This document shows, in pieces, positions 1 through 9,131 of a DNA stretch of 64,000 nucleotides (within the stretch, counting starts at the first letter, position 1; every line of letters begins with the position of its first letter). The DNA lies in the NCBI RefSeq assembly GCF_001584335.1, contig NZ_LSBB01000020.1:806001-870000 (forward strand), written 5' to 3'. A program made the position numbers and the translations under genes. The DNA is from Bacillus atrophaeus (GTDB lineage: Bacteria; Bacillota; Bacilli; Bacillales; Bacillaceae). Under the pieces are notes generated by a model. The model saw only the letters and a program-made list of their open reading frames with translations, ran no database searches and was not told the DNA's origin.

Positions 1-1263
1 CAGCTTCAAGAAACACTGTACCATGAAAAAATGTCAAACGGCCTTGAAGTGTATGTTCTGCCGAAGAAGGGCTTTAACAAAACATATGCTGTATTTACGA
101 CTAAGTACGGCTCAATTGATAACCAGTTTGTCCCTCTGGGAAAAGAAGAGATGGTCCATGTGCCCGACGGTATTGCCCATTTTCTTGAGCACAAGCTGTT
201 TGAAAAAGAAGACGGAGATGTGTTCCAAGGCTTTAGTAAACAAGGGGCATCCGCCAACGCATTTACATCATTTACAAGGACGGCTTACCTTTTTTCAAGC
301 ACATCGAATGTCGAGAAAAATCTCGAAACGCTCGTTGATTTTGTCCAAGATCCCTATTTTACGGAGAAAACTGTAGAAAAGGAAAAAGGCATTATCGGGC
401 AAGAAATCAATATGTATGATGATAATCCTGACTGGCGCTTGTTTTTCGGCCTCATTGAAAATATGTACAAAGATCATCCGGTCAGAATAGACATTGCCGG
501 CACAGTAGAAAGCATTTCTCATATTACAAAAGATCTTCTGTATGAATGCTATGAGACCTTTTATCATCCGAGCAATATGCTTCTGTTTGTCGTCGGTCCC
601 GTTGATCCGGAGGCAATCATCACCCAGGTTAGAGAAAATCAGGAGAAAAAACCTTATACAGACCAGCCTGACATTAAACGGAATGAAGTGAAGGAGCAAG
701 AAGCGGTCTTCCAAAAAGAACGAGAAATCAAAATGAACGTTCAAGGACCGAAATGTCTCGTCGGCTTAAAGGAGAAAAATCCGTACAGATCAGGGAAAGA
801 ATTGCTAAAGCATGAGCTTGTTATGAATCTGATGCTCGAAACTCTCTTTGGCAAAAGCTCAGCCAATTATGGGTCTTTATACGAAAAGGGATACATCGAT
901 GAAACTTTCAGCTTTGATTATACGGCGGAACATGGTTTCGGGTTTGCTTCAATTGGCGGAGACACGAAAGAGCCGGATAAACTGGCGGAAGAAATCTCCG
1001 GCATCCTTCTGCATGCGGCTGATTCGGTAACCGCCGAAAAAATTGAGCTGGCGAGAAAGAAAAAAATCGGTTCATTTTTAAAAGCGATGAATTCTCCTGA
1101 ATACATCGCCAACCAATTTACACGTTATGCATTTTTAGATATGAGTTTATTTGATGTCGTGACTGTCCTTGAGCAAATTACGCTTGAGGATGTGAAACAG
1201 GCGATTCAAGAGGAGATAGACGCAGACCGAATCACGGTTTGCAAGGTTGTACCTAAATCATAA
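1..1263 (+). CDS. ymfH: YmfH, M16-family zinc protease (5' end outside window)
   Basis: This is the 3' part of the gene for a peptidase of the insulinase/processing-peptidase family M16. The reading frame is open from base 1, so the true start lies upstream; the Met codon at position 31 is internal because the codons before it continue the protein. The inverted zinc motif HxxEH is intact (HFLEH, visible residues 60-64), and a downstream Glu-containing stretch (EKEKGIIGQE) supplies the usual third ligand region. That implies an active protease rather than the inactive subunit type. B. subtilis YmfH is about 428 residues, so only around 10 residues seem to be missing. A terminator follows directly. 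The natural substrate is not evident from the sequence. Confidence 0.93.
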   Translation, partial: QLQETLYHEKMSNGLEVYVLPKKGFNKTYAVFTTKYGSIDNQFVPLGKEEMVHVPDGIAHFLEHKLFEKEDGDVFQGFSKQGASANAFTSFTRTAYLFSSTSNVEKNLETLVDFVQDPYFTEKTVEKEKGIIGQEINMYDDNPDWRLFFGLIENMYKDHPVRIDIAGTVESISHITKDLLYECYETFYHPSNMLLFVVGPVDPEAIITQVRENQEKKPYTDQPDIKRNEVKEQEAVFQKEREIKMNVQGPKCLVGLKEKNPYRSGKELLKHELVMNLMLETLFGKSSANYGSLYEKGYIDETFSFDYTAEHGFGFASIGGDTKEPDKLAEEISGILLHAADSVTAEKIELARKKKIGSFLKAMNSPEYIANQFTRYAFLDMSLFDVVTVLEQITLEDVKQAIQEEIDADRITVCKVVPKS

Positions 1264-1269
1264 AAACAA

Positions 1270-1299
1270 ACATCCCTCCGAGCGTGAGGGGTGTTTTTT
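1270..1299 (+). terminator. Terminator after ymfH
   Basis: A 9-bp stem (ACATCCCTC pairing with GAGGGGTGT, one G-T pair) with a 7-base loop is followed by a run of T. It starts a few bases after the ymfH stop and lies only 20 bases before the ymfI start, so ymfI is reached by read-through or by a promoter inside ymfH. Confidence 0.75.
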
Positions 1300-1319
1300 G
1301 CGGGAAAGAAGGAAGACAT

Positions 1320-2048
1320 ATGAATCAAACCGCTCTTGTAACAGGTGCGAGCGGAGGCATCGGGGAAAGAATAAGCGAAACGCTTGCAGCCAAGGGATAC
1401 GATCTCTTGCTGCATTATAACCGCAATGAACAAGCGGCCGGACGCCTTGCCAAAAGACTTACAGAAACGTACGGAATTCATGCTCAGGTTTTGCAAAGTG
1501 ATTTATCAGCACCAAGCGGCGCGGCAGCTTTGACCGATTCTATCCAACAGCCAATTGACGCGATCGTGCTGAACAGCGGAAAAAGCCATTTTGGACTTAT
1601 TACAGACGTGGATAACAGCACAGTTCAGGACATGGTGCAGCTGCATATAGCGAGCCCGTTCATCCTGACAAGAAACCTTCTGCCCGGCATGATCAAAAAG
1701 AAAACCGGTGCCATTGTGGCTGTCAGTTCTATCTGGGGGGAAACAGGTGCTTCTTGCGAAGTGCTGTACAGCATGGCGAAGGGCGCGCAAAATTCTTTTG
1801 TCAAAGGGCTTGCAAAGGAACTGGCGCCTAGCGGGATCCGCGTAAATGCAGTGGCGCCGGGCGCGGTGGATACGGGCATGATGAATCAATTCAGCCCGGA
1901 AGAAAAAGAAGCAATAGCTGAAGATATTCCGATGGGCCGGCTTGCAGGCGCCCAAGAAATTGCCGATTCGGTTGCTTTTCTTCTCTCTGACAAAGCTTCC
2001 TATATCACCGGTCAAATTTTGTCCGTCAATGGCGGCTGGCACTGCTGA
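1320..2048 (+). CDS. ymfI: YmfI, FabG-like short-chain dehydrogenase/reductase
   Basis: A classical SDR of 242 residues, the normal length for the family. The N-terminal dinucleotide-binding motif TGASGGIG and the catalytic Ser plus YxxxK (YSMAK) are present, so an NAD(P)H-dependent oxidoreductase activity similar to 3-oxoacyl-ACP reductase is expected; the substrate is unknown. The ATG at 1320 is preferred over an in-frame codon at 1284 because a GAAGGAAG ribosome site precedes it and because it gives the family length. It lies between the ymfH terminator and ymfJ, as in B. subtilis. Confidence 0.9.
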   Translation: MNQTALVTGASGGIGERISETLAAKGYDLLLHYNRNEQAAGRLAKRLTETYGIHAQVLQSDLSAPSGAAALTDSIQQPIDAIVLNSGKSHFGLITDVDNSTVQDMVQLHIASPFILTRNLLPGMIKKKTGAIVAVSSIWGETGASCEVLYSMAKGAQNSFVKGLAKELAPSGIRVNAVAPGAVDTGMMNQFSPEEKEAIAEDIPMGRLAGAQEIADSVAFLLSDKASYITGQILSVNGGWHC

Positions 2049-2128
2049 GCGAAAATAAAATATGTATAGTTTACGACGGGAAGGACACAATAATTTTGTA
2101 ACTTCAAGAAGAAATGGAGGAAGCCTAA

Positions 2129-2386
2129 ATGTCAGTACTAGATAACTGGGATAACTGGAAGAATTTCTTAGGTGACCGTCTGAACTATGCGCAAGATAAA
2201 GGGATGAGTGAAGAAACCATCACAGATCTTGCTTATGAGATCGGCGGCTACTTGGCTAACGAAGTTGATTCTAAGAACCATCAGGAAAAAGTGCTTGCGG
2301 ATCTTTGGAGCGTTGCATCGAAAGATGAACAGCACGCCATTGCGAATGTAATGGTTAAGCTTGTCGAAAATAACAGCACTCACTAG
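2129..2386 (+). CDS. ymfJ: YmfJ, small conserved DUF3243-type protein
   Basis: An 85-residue soluble, acidic, probably helical protein that matches YmfJ of B. subtilis in content and position. Its function is not known. The start is set by a GGAGG ribosome site about 8 bases before the ATG. No signal peptide or membrane segment is visible. It is followed at once by a strong terminator, so it ends the ymfI-ymfJ unit. Confidence 0.88.
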   Translation: MSVLDNWDNWKNFLGDRLNYAQDKGMSEETITDLAYEIGGYLANEVDSKNHQEKVLADLWSVASKDEQHAIANVMVKLVENNSTH

Positions 2387-2390
2387 TGAG

Positions 2391-2416
2391 AGAGAGGATT
2401 TTTCCTCTCTTTTTTA
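2391..2416 (+). terminator. Terminator after ymfJ
   Basis: A perfect 8-bp stem (AGAGAGGA with TCCTCTCT), a 4-base loop of T and a six-T run lie within 30 bases of the ymfJ stop. Confidence 0.85.
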
Positions 2417-2515
2417 TGTTTTCCTGTTCAGAGCAACATTCTTCTTTCTAAATAGGGAAAAATGCTTTATGATAAAGGAAGGTAAAAATTTGCCACAATG
2501 AAGGGGGTATATCAT

Positions 2516-3307
2516 TTGGCAAAGCTCGAATGGTATTTTGAATATGAAATTCAAGTCAACCGCCCCGGACTGCTCGGGGATATTTCATCTCTGCTCGGGA
2601 TGCTTTCAATTAACATTGTCACGATTAACGGCGTCGATCTTTCCAGAAGGGGAATGCTGCTCAGGTGCCGCCATATAGATCAAATTAAACGTTTAGAATC
2701 AATATTAAAAACGATGGAAACAATTAAGGTGACGAAGCTTAGAGAACCGAGGCTTCGCGACCGTCTAGCTGTTCGCCACGGGCGATACATCCAAAGAGAT
2801 GCTGATGATAAAAAAACATTCCGTTTTGAAAGGGACGAGCTGGGCCTTCTCGTCGATTTTATGGCTGAACTGTTCAAAAAAGAAGGTCATAAGCTAGTAG
2901 GAATCCGGGGTATGCCGCGCGTGGGAAAAACCGAATCAATCGTGGCGTCCAGCGTGTGCGCGAGCAAAAGGTGGCTGTTTGTGTCATCCACACTTCTGAA
3001 ACAGACGATAAGAAGCCAGTTGATTGCCGACGAGTACAGCACTGAAAATGTGTTTATCATAGATGGCATCGTGTCAACGAGAAGAGGATCTGAGCGCCAT
3101 CTTCAGCTTGTCAGTGAAATCATGAGGCTGCCTGCGACAAAGGTAGTGGAACATCCGGATATATTCGTCCAAAATACTGAATACACACTTGATGACTTTG
3201 ATTACATCATTGAACTCAGGAATGAACCTGACGAGGTTATTACATATGAACATGCAGAAGAACCCCAAATGTTTGATCAATCCGGGTTTTCAAGCTTTGA
3301 TTTTTAA
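2516..3307 (+). CDS. ymfK: YmfK, DUF3388 protein with ACT-like and P-loop-like parts
   Basis: A 263-residue cytoplasmic protein corresponding to YmfK of B. subtilis; no biochemical role is known to me. Residues about 8-70 look like an ACT ligand-binding fold (NRPGLLGDISSLLG followed by a VTING strand). Residues 132-141 carry a Walker-A-like stretch (GMPRVGKTES), and a conserved C-terminal region follows. I chose the TTG at 2516 because an AAGGGGG ribosome site sits about 8 bases upstream. An ATG at 2498 in the same frame would add six residues, but its nearest ribosome site is too far away. The gene begins a new transcription unit after the ymfJ terminator and sits 18 bases before rodZ. Confidence 0.85.
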   Translation: MAKLEWYFEYEIQVNRPGLLGDISSLLGMLSINIVTINGVDLSRRGMLLRCRHIDQIKRLESILKTMETIKVTKLREPRLRDRLAVRHGRYIQRDADDKKTFRFERDELGLLVDFMAELFKKEGHKLVGIRGMPRVGKTESIVASSVCASKRWLFVSSTLLKQTIRSQLIADEYSTENVFIIDGIVSTRRGSERHLQLVSEIMRLPATKVVEHPDIFVQNTEYTLDDFDYIIELRNEPDEVITYEHAEEPQMFDQSGFSSFDF

Positions 3308-3325
3308 TATTGGAAGGTGTTTGTT

Positions 3326-4243
3326 GTGACTGAACTAGGAATCCGGCTGAAAGAAGCCAGAGAGGAAAAAGCAATGTCATTGGATGATCTCCAAGCGGCG
3401 ACTAAAATTCAGAAAAGATATTTAACCGCTCTGGAGGAAGGAAACTATGACATTATTCCGGGAAGTTTTTATGTAAGAGCTTTTATCAAGCAATATGCCG
3501 AAGCCGTCGGGCTCGATTCAGATCAATTGTTTGAAGAGTTTAAAAAAGACATTCCGAACACGTATCATGATGATGTTTCTGAAAAGCTTTCCGGCATGAA
3601 ATCGCAGAGAGAGCTGCCAAAGCCCGCCTCTAAAGCGCTGGAAGTCTTGCCGACAATCCTTGTGATCGCAGGAGTCCTTGTTGTAATTGCGATTATTTAT
3701 GTGGTTGTCCAGCTTACGATGAACAAAAGTAATGACCAAAGTGATGCTGCATCTAAAAAAGCGGTCACGCAAAGCGAAAGCAAATATGAAATTCCAAAGG
3801 ATTCAACGCTGAAAGATAACAAAAAAAGCAGCAGTGAAACAGACAGTAAAAAAGATACGAAAACATCAAGCGCTAAAAAAGACGACGAAAAGAAAAGTGA
3901 CAGCGGCAAGCTCAGCATAAAAGCCACCGGCACTGAAGGTTCAGCAACAACATACGAAGTCTCCGGCGCAGATAAGATCGAGCTTGAGCTGGATGCTTCA
4001 GACAGCGCATGGATCCGTGTGCGTGATGAAAACAGCAGTTCTCTGAAAGAGGGAACATTGAAAAAAGGCGAGACCTATAAAAAAGACATAACTGATCAAA
4101 AACAAGTGGATATTCGTACCGGGTATGCACCTAACCTGAAAATCAAAATCAACGGAGAGGTTCTTTCATATGAACTTGATCCTAAAGACGTGATGGCGCA
4201 AACGATTACGATTGTAAATAAAAAGGAAGAAAAGTCATCTTAA
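3326..4243 (+). CDS. rodZ: RodZ (YmfM), membrane-anchored cell-shape protein
   Basis: A 305-residue bitopic protein. Residues about 5-70 form an HTH_25-type helix-turn-helix domain that in the family binds MreB rather than DNA. One transmembrane segment follows at about residues 106-130. After it come a low-complexity Ser/Lys/Asp-rich linker (roughly residues 140-195) and an extracytoplasmic beta-rich DUF4115 domain. This is the standard RodZ order; the protein links the MreB cytoskeleton to the elongasome. The GTG at 3326 is preferred because GGAAGGTG lies 8 bases before it; the GTG at 3317 overlaps that ribosome site. The linker is AAA/AGC-rich, so its length probably varies between strains. 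Confidence 0.9.
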   Translation: MTELGIRLKEAREEKAMSLDDLQAATKIQKRYLTALEEGNYDIIPGSFYVRAFIKQYAEAVGLDSDQLFEEFKKDIPNTYHDDVSEKLSGMKSQRELPKPASKALEVLPTILVIAGVLVVIAIIYVVVQLTMNKSNDQSDAASKKAVTQSESKYEIPKDSTLKDNKKSSSETDSKKDTKTSSAKKDDEKKSDSGKLSIKATGTEGSATTYEVSGADKIELELDASDSAWIRVRDENSSSLKEGTLKKGETYKKDITDQKQVDIRTGYAPNLKIKINGEVLSYELDPKDVMAQTITIVNKKEEKSS

Positions 4244-4263
4244 TCAGCAGATGACTTTTCTTC
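4230..4263 (+). terminator. Weak terminator-like hairpin at the rodZ end
   Basis: An 11-bp perfect stem (AAAAGTCATCT with AGATGACTTTT) overlaps the last codons of rodZ, with an 8-base loop and only a short, interrupted T tract. It may attenuate transcription into pgsA rather than stop it. Confidence 0.5.
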
Positions 4264-4293
4264 GCGTCCGAGTACATAAATTGGAGGGGCAAT

Positions 4294-4875
4294 ATGTTTA
4301 ACTTACCGAATAAAATTACACTTTCAAGAATCGCTTTAATCCCCATTTTCATGATTATCATGCTGGCGCCGTTTGAGTGGGGGCATCTTGATCTCGGAGA
4401 TGAGTCGATTCCGGTCGCACATCTGGTCGGAGCTATTTTATTTATTATTGCATCTACGACAGACTGGGTGGACGGATATTACGCCCGTAAATTAAACCTT
4501 GTAACGAACTTTGGGAAATTTCTTGATCCGCTGGCTGATAAGCTGCTCGTATCGGCTGCTTTAATTATTCTCGTTCAGCTTGAGCTTGCTCCTGCGTGGA
4601 TGGTAATCGTCATTATCAGCCGGGAGTTTGCCGTGACGGGTTTACGGCTCGTCTTGGCGGGAACAGGGGAAGTTATAGCCGCCAACATGCTGGGTAAGGT
4701 CAAAACATGGGCTCAGATCATTGCTGTTTCTGCATTGCTTCTTCATAATCTGCCGTTTGAGCTTGTGTCATTTCCGTTTGGCGACCTTGCGTTATGGGTA
4801 GCTGTATTCTTTACGGTTGTGTCCGGCTGGGAATATTTCGCGAAAAACTGGGAAGCGTTAAAAACATCTAACTAA
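4294..4875 (+). CDS. pgsA: PgsA, CDP-diacylglycerol-glycerol-3-phosphate phosphatidyltransferase
   Basis: An integral membrane enzyme of 193 residues that makes phosphatidylglycerol phosphate, the committed step to phosphatidylglycerol and cardiolipin. The CDP-alcohol phosphatidyltransferase signature is complete at about residues 58-89 (DWVDGYYAR, then GKFLDPLAD), giving the four metal and substrate Asp residues. Several hydrophobic helices surround it. A GGAGGGG ribosome site precedes the ATG. It sits between rodZ and cinA as in B. subtilis and is expected to be essential. Confidence 0.95.
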   Translation: MFNLPNKITLSRIALIPIFMIIMLAPFEWGHLDLGDESIPVAHLVGAILFIIASTTDWVDGYYARKLNLVTNFGKFLDPLADKLLVSAALIILVQLELAPAWMVIVIISREFAVTGLRLVLAGTGEVIAANMLGKVKTWAQIIAVSALLLHNLPFELVSFPFGDLALWVAVFFTVVSGWEYFAKNWEALKTSN

Positions 4876-4890
4876 GAAAGAAGGACAAAC

Positions 4891-6144
4891 ATGATGGAGT
4901 TAGGAAAAAAAGCAGAAATTATTGCGGTCGGTTCAGAGCTTTTACTCGGTCAGATCGCCAATACCAATGCTCAATTTATCAGTAAAGAGCTTGCCGAGAT
5001 CGGCATTAATGTGTTTTATCATACAGCTGTCGGAGACAACCCTGAGCGGCTGAAGCAAGTCATCCGCATTGCTGAAGAACGTTCTGATTTTATCATTTTT
5101 TCAGGGGGGCTCGGACCGACGAAGGATGATTTAACAAAAGAAACAATCGCAAATGTGCTGGGCCGTCCGCTCGTTCTTGATGATGAGGCTTTTCAATCAA
5201 TTGAAGATTATTTCAAGAAAACAAAGCGTACGATGTCACCGAATAACCGTAAACAGGCGCTTGTGATTGAAGGCTCAGACGTATTGGCCAATAAATTCGG
5301 CATGGCGCCGGGGATGCTGACAGAGCACGAAGCCCGTCTTTATATGCTGCTTCCCGGGCCGCCGAGCGAACTGCACCCTATGTTTGAAAACGAGGCCAAG
5401 CCGCTTCTTCTTGAAAAACTCGGATCAAATGAAAAAATCGTTTCAACTGTTCTCCGGTTTTTTGGAATCGGCGAATCCCAGCTTGAAGCTGATTTAGAAG
5501 ATATTATTGATGCACAGACCAATCCGACAATCGCTCCTTTGGCTGCTGACGGAGAAGTGACGCTGCGTCTCACTGCAAAGCATGCGGATGAATCGGAAAC
5601 AGAGCGGCTGCTAAAAGAGACTGAAGCCGTGATTTTAGACCGTGTCGGAGAGTTTTTCTACGGGTATGATGATACATCTCTTGTTAAAGAGCTTTCAAAA
5701 GCGTGCAAGGAAAAAGGAATGACTCTTTCTTCAGCGGAGAGCTTTACAGGCGGTCTGTTCGCTGAATGGCTGACTGATTTAAGCGGTGCTTCGCAATTGT
5801 TTGCCGGCGGCGTTGTTTGCTATTCAAATGAGATGAAGCAGCACACCTTGGGGGTAAAGCCTGACACCCTGCAGCAGTTCGGAGCAGTCAGCAAAGAATG
5901 CGCGGGAGAGCTTGCCTCGGGGATTAAACGGCTGACGGGCAGTGACATTGGAATCAGTTTTACCGGCGTGGCCGGTCCTGAAGGGCAAGAGGGCCATGCC
6001 CCGGGACATGTCTTTATCGGCATTTTCGCGGACGGAAAAGAAGAGGTTCATGAATTTAACTTTGCAGGCTCCAGAACAGGCGTCAGAAAGCGTGCTGCCA
6101 AATACGGATGTCATTTAATCCTGAAACTCTTAGAACAAAAATAA
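4891..6144 (+). CDS. cinA: CinA, competence-damage inducible protein
   Basis: A cytoplasmic two-domain protein of 417 residues. The N-terminal half is a MoCF/COG1058-type domain ([10 protein letters not shown] near residue 71, LPGPPSE near residue 151). The C-terminal half is the CinA_C domain (SAESFTGG, then GVAGPEG), a fold that in homologues has nicotinamide-mononucleotide amidase activity. In Gram-positive bacteria cinA is often co-transcribed with recA and induced in competence. The start has an AGAAGGA ribosome site at normal spacing. Length and order match B. subtilis. Confidence 0.94.
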   Translation: MMELGKKAEIIAVGSELLLGQIANTNAQFISKELAEIGINVFYHTAVGDNPERLKQVIRIAEERSDFIIFSGGLGPTKDDLTKETIANVLGRPLVLDDEAFQSIEDYFKKTKRTMSPNNRKQALVIEGSDVLANKFGMAPGMLTEHEARLYMLLPGPPSELHPMFENEAKPLLLEKLGSNEKIVSTVLRFFGIGESQLEADLEDIIDAQTNPTIAPLAADGEVTLRLTAKHADESETERLLKETEAVILDRVGEFFYGYDDTSLVKELSKACKEKGMTLSSAESFTGGLFAEWLTDLSGASQLFAGGVVCYSNEMKQHTLGVKPDTLQQFGAVSKECAGELASGIKRLTGSDIGISFTGVAGPEGQEGHAPGHVFIGIFADGKEEVHEFNFAGSRTGVRKRAAKYGCHLILKLLEQK

Positions 6145-6229
6145 TGTTTTAGCACATTATCCTCCATGAAAAACCTGTTTTCTTCCGGCCATTATGATAT
6201 TTTTATAGACAACAGGTTAAGAAAAAATC

Positions 6230-6243
6230 CGAATATGCGTTCG
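6230..6243 (+). promoter_or_regulatory. LexA (SOS/DinR) box upstream of recA
   Basis: The sequence CGAATATGCGTTCG fits the Bacillus LexA consensus CGAACN4GTTCG with one mismatch. It lies just before the recA -35 element, the usual place for SOS repression of recA. Confidence 0.9.
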
Positions 6244-6251
6244 CTTTTTTC

Positions 6252-6280
6252 TTGGCAAATGCCTGCAAACAAGGTATAGT
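6252..6280 (+). promoter_or_regulatory. SigA promoter of recA
   Basis: TTGGCA and TATAGT are separated by 17 bases and lie directly downstream of the LexA box. The predicted RNA start is about 30 bases before the ribosome site, so recA has its own SOS-controlled promoter besides read-through from cinA. Confidence 0.88.
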
Positions 6281-6315
6281 ATATGTAGTGGCAAGTTAAA
6301 GGAGGAAAAAATAGA

Positions 6316-7359
6316 ATGAGTGATCGTCAGGCAGCCTTAGATATGGCTCTTAAACAAATAGAAAAACAGTTTGGCAAAGGTTCTATTATGAAATTGGGGG
6401 AAAAGACAGATACAAGAATTTCAACCGTACCAAGCGGCTCTCTTGCGCTTGATACAGCGCTTGGAATAGGCGGGTATCCGCGCGGACGGATTATCGAAGT
6501 ATACGGACCGGAAAGCTCCGGTAAAACAACTGTTGCGCTCCATGCCATTGCAGAAGTTCAGCAGCAGGGCGGACAAGCAGCGTTTATTGATGCTGAGCAT
6601 GCATTGGACCCTGTATACGCGCAAAAGCTTGGCGTTAATATTGAAGAGCTTTTACTTTCTCAGCCTGATACGGGCGAGCAGGCGCTTGAAATTGCTGAAG
6701 CGCTTGTCAGAAGCGGCGCTGTTGACATTGTTGTCATTGACTCGGTGGCAGCTCTCGTTCCGAAAGCTGAAATTGAAGGAGACATGGGGGACTCACACGT
6801 AGGACTTCAGGCCCGCTTGATGTCTCAGGCACTTCGTAAGCTTTCCGGAGCAATCAATAAGTCTAAAACGATTGCTATTTTCATTAACCAGATTCGTGAA
6901 AAGGTCGGCGTCATGTTCGGAAATCCGGAGACAACTCCCGGAGGCCGTGCGCTGAAATTTTATTCCTCTGTACGGTTAGAAGTGCGCCGTGCCGAACAGC
7001 TGAAGCAAGGCAACGACGTAATGGGGAACAAAACACGAATCAAAGTTGTGAAGAACAAGGTGGCTCCGCCGTTCCGTACGGCTGAGGTTGATATTATGTA
7101 CGGAGAAGGGATCTCAAAAGAAGGAGAGATCATTGATCTTGGAACTGAGCTCGATATTGTGCAAAAAAGCGGCTCTTGGTACTCTTACGAAGAAGAGCGC
7201 CTTGGTCAAGGCCGTGAAAATGCAAAGCAGTTCTTAAAAGAAAACAAAGATATCATGCTGATGATTCAAGAGCAAATTCGCGAACATTACGGCTTGGATA
7301 ACAATGGAGTTGCACAAAAGCCTGAGGAAACCCAAGAAGAGCTAGAATTTGAAGGATAA
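6316..7359 (+). CDS. recA: RecA recombinase
   Basis: A cytoplasmic protein of 347 residues, the usual length. It forms ATP-dependent filaments on single-stranded DNA, promotes strand exchange and stimulates LexA self-cleavage. The Walker A motif GPESSGKT is at residues 64-71, and the Walker B/L1 and L2 regions ([31 protein letters not shown]) are intact. The C-terminal tail is acidic. An AAAGGAGG ribosome site lies 10 bases before the ATG. A LexA box and promoter precede the gene and a terminator follows, so it can be made as a single-gene SOS transcript. Confidence 0.98.
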   Translation: MSDRQAALDMALKQIEKQFGKGSIMKLGEKTDTRISTVPSGSLALDTALGIGGYPRGRIIEVYGPESSGKTTVALHAIAEVQQQGGQAAFIDAEHALDPVYAQKLGVNIEELLLSQPDTGEQALEIAEALVRSGAVDIVVIDSVAALVPKAEIEGDMGDSHVGLQARLMSQALRKLSGAINKSKTIAIFINQIREKVGVMFGNPETTPGGRALKFYSSVRLEVRRAEQLKQGNDVMGNKTRIKVVKNKVAPPFRTAEVDIMYGEGISKEGEIIDLGTELDIVQKSGSWYSYEEERLGQGRENAKQFLKENKDIMLMIQEQIREHYGLDNNGVAQKPEETQEELEFEG

Positions 7360-7370
7360 AAACCAATGTA

Positions 7371-7407
7371 AAAAAAGGGCGGAGCGGCGAACTCCTGCCC
7401 TTTTTTT
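7371..7407 (+). terminator. Terminator after recA
   Basis: A GC-rich hairpin (GGGCGGAG with CTCCTGCCC, one bulged base, 6-7-base loop) is flanked by an A run and followed by seven T. It lies 12 bases after the stop. Confidence 0.88.
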
Positions 7408-7644
7408 GTTTGTCAAATGTAAGCATACAGACGGAAGGCTGGCTGTTCAAATGATGCGAACAAGATGAACTATTTATTGGTGTGGCGTTTGATTAAACAA
7501 AGGGTTTATAAACCAATCCTGTCGCCTAAAATATCAAATGATAAAAGAGCATATTTATTTTTAGTTTTTACAACCTTTTTGAAGCTTACTTCGTCTAAAA
7601 ATATGGTGCCTGCAAATTGAATTTATATTAGGGGGAAAAAACGA

Positions 7645-8874
7645 ATGACGAGCTCGAGAAGCCGCACCAGAGATTCGAAACGAAGACGGAGAAAGCTGAA
7701 CAAAAGGGGTAAGCTGGCTCTTTTTATATTGCTGATCGCTGTCTGCTGTATCATAATCTGGATAGGGAAAAATCACCAAAACGAGGAACCGGCAAAATCA
7801 GCTCCAGCGGCCGAGGACGGTTCTGATAAAAATAAAAAAAATCAGGTTCAAAAGAAAAAAGAAATGAAGAAGAAAAACCAAGATCAGCTTGCAACAGCCG
7901 ATGATAATAAAAATATCAGCAACTATTTGCAAAGCATTGGATTCAGCGGAACAGCAATGATTGTAAAAGATGGAAAAATCGTGACGAATAAAGGCTTCGG
8001 CTATGCAGACCGTGAACACAAAATAACAAACAACCCTGAAACCACTTATTTTGTCGGATCGTCGCAAAAAGCATTAATTGCGACCGCCGTTTTGCAGCTT
8101 GAGGAAAAAGGCTTGCTTCGAACGAGCGATCCTGTCGCAGCTTATATAGAGGGTTTTCCGAATGGAAAGCAGATTACTTTAAAAAATCTGTTAACACATA
8201 CTTCAGGAATCAGGGGGCATATCGAAGCAGAAGGCGCGATTACCCCGGACGACTTGATAAAAGATATTGAAAATCAAGGAATTAAACGGCAGCCAGGCAT
8301 ATGGGATTATCAGGACTCAAATTATTCAGTGCTCGCCTATATCGTTGCCAAGGTAAGCGGGGAGTCATATGAACATTACATAACAAACCATATTTTCAAA
8401 CCGGCGGGCATGACGTACGCAGGCTTTTACAAAACGTTTCAAAAACAGCCTTATCCTGCCGTCGGCTACAAATTGGATAAAGGCGGAAATTTAGTGACGC
8501 CGCACATACTTGATTTATCCCAGCTGTACGGCGCGGGCGATATATATATGAGTGCATACGATATGTATAAATTTGATCAGGCTCTTGTGGATGGCACTCT
8601 TTACTCAAAAGCCAGCTTTGAAAAAATGTTCACCTCCGGAAGCAGTTCGACCTACGGAATGGGGTTTTATGTTGATCCGGGAAGCTACTCCAACCATGGT
8701 GTAATGCCCGGCTACAACATTTTAAACAGCTTCAGCCGCTCAGGGAACAAATTTGTTATTTTATTTTCAAATATCCAAAATAATACGAAATTGGGGCAGG
8801 TAAATAATAAAATGTATCAATTTCTCAATCAAGAAGAGGCTCCTGATTCCCAAGCGGCAAAAACAAATGGATAG
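7645..8874 (+). CDS. pbpX: PbpX, membrane-anchored beta-lactamase-family serine hydrolase
   Basis: A protein of 409 residues: a basic cytoplasmic N-terminus (residues 1-27), one membrane anchor (about 28-46), a Lys-rich linker and an extracytoplasmic class C beta-lactamase/DD-peptidase-like domain. The catalytic SxxK is S139-S-Q-K142 and the YxN motif is seen as YSN in DSNYS; family members hydrolyse D-amino-acid bonds or act as esterases. It matches B. subtilis PbpX, reported there to be controlled by an extracytoplasmic-function sigma factor; I could not locate a convincing SigX promoter here. A TAGGGGG ribosome site precedes the ATG. It stands alone between recA and rny. Confidence 0.9.
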   Translation: MTSSRSRTRDSKRRRRKLNKRGKLALFILLIAVCCIIIWIGKNHQNEEPAKSAPAAEDGSDKNKKNQVQKKKEMKKKNQDQLATADDNKNISNYLQSIGFSGTAMIVKDGKIVTNKGFGYADREHKITNNPETTYFVGSSQKALIATAVLQLEEKGLLRTSDPVAAYIEGFPNGKQITLKNLLTHTSGIRGHIEAEGAITPDDLIKDIENQGIKRQPGIWDYQDSNYSVLAYIVAKVSGESYEHYITNHIFKPAGMTYAGFYKTFQKQPYPAVGYKLDKGGNLVTPHILDLSQLYGAGDIYMSAYDMYKFDQALVDGTLYSKASFEKMFTSGSSSTYGMGFYVDPGSYSNHGVMPGYNILNSFSRSGNKFVILFSNIQNNTKLGQVNNKMYQFLNQEEAPDSQAAKTNG

Positions 8875-8932
8875 TGCGACGCACTTTTATATAGACGGAA
8901 TAGATATGCCGTCAATCGTTAAGATGGCAAGC

Positions 8933-8961
8933 TTGACAAGTATTTCCGACACAATTACAAT
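8933..8961 (+). promoter_or_regulatory. Consensus SigA promoter for rny
   Basis: A perfect TTGACA and TACAAT are separated by 17 bases. The predicted start leaves a leader of about 160 bases before rny. The leader contains the inverted repeat TTTAAC/GTTAAA at 8982-8999 after a T run, which could be a processing or attenuation element. Confidence 0.8.
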
Positions 8962-9131
8962 GAAGTTGTAGTATTTGTTTTTTTAACATGATTGTTAAAC
9001 CATTTAAACTTGACAAGGGCAGTGAGAAACTCATTCCCTGTGAAGGTTCTGTATGTTGAGAAAACTAGACAATGTACATGCCGACACTTATTTTAGCAAC
9101 AACCAAGTTCATAGCAAGAGGAGGTGAAAGT

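Noticed and set aside
6141..6160. Inverted repeat ATAATGT/ACATTAT at the cinA stop
   Set aside because: No T run follows, so it is not a terminator; recA read-through from cinA remains possible.
9010..9015. Second TTGACA in the rny leader
   Set aside because: No -10-like hexamer at 16-18 bases downstream; the promoter at 8933 is complete.
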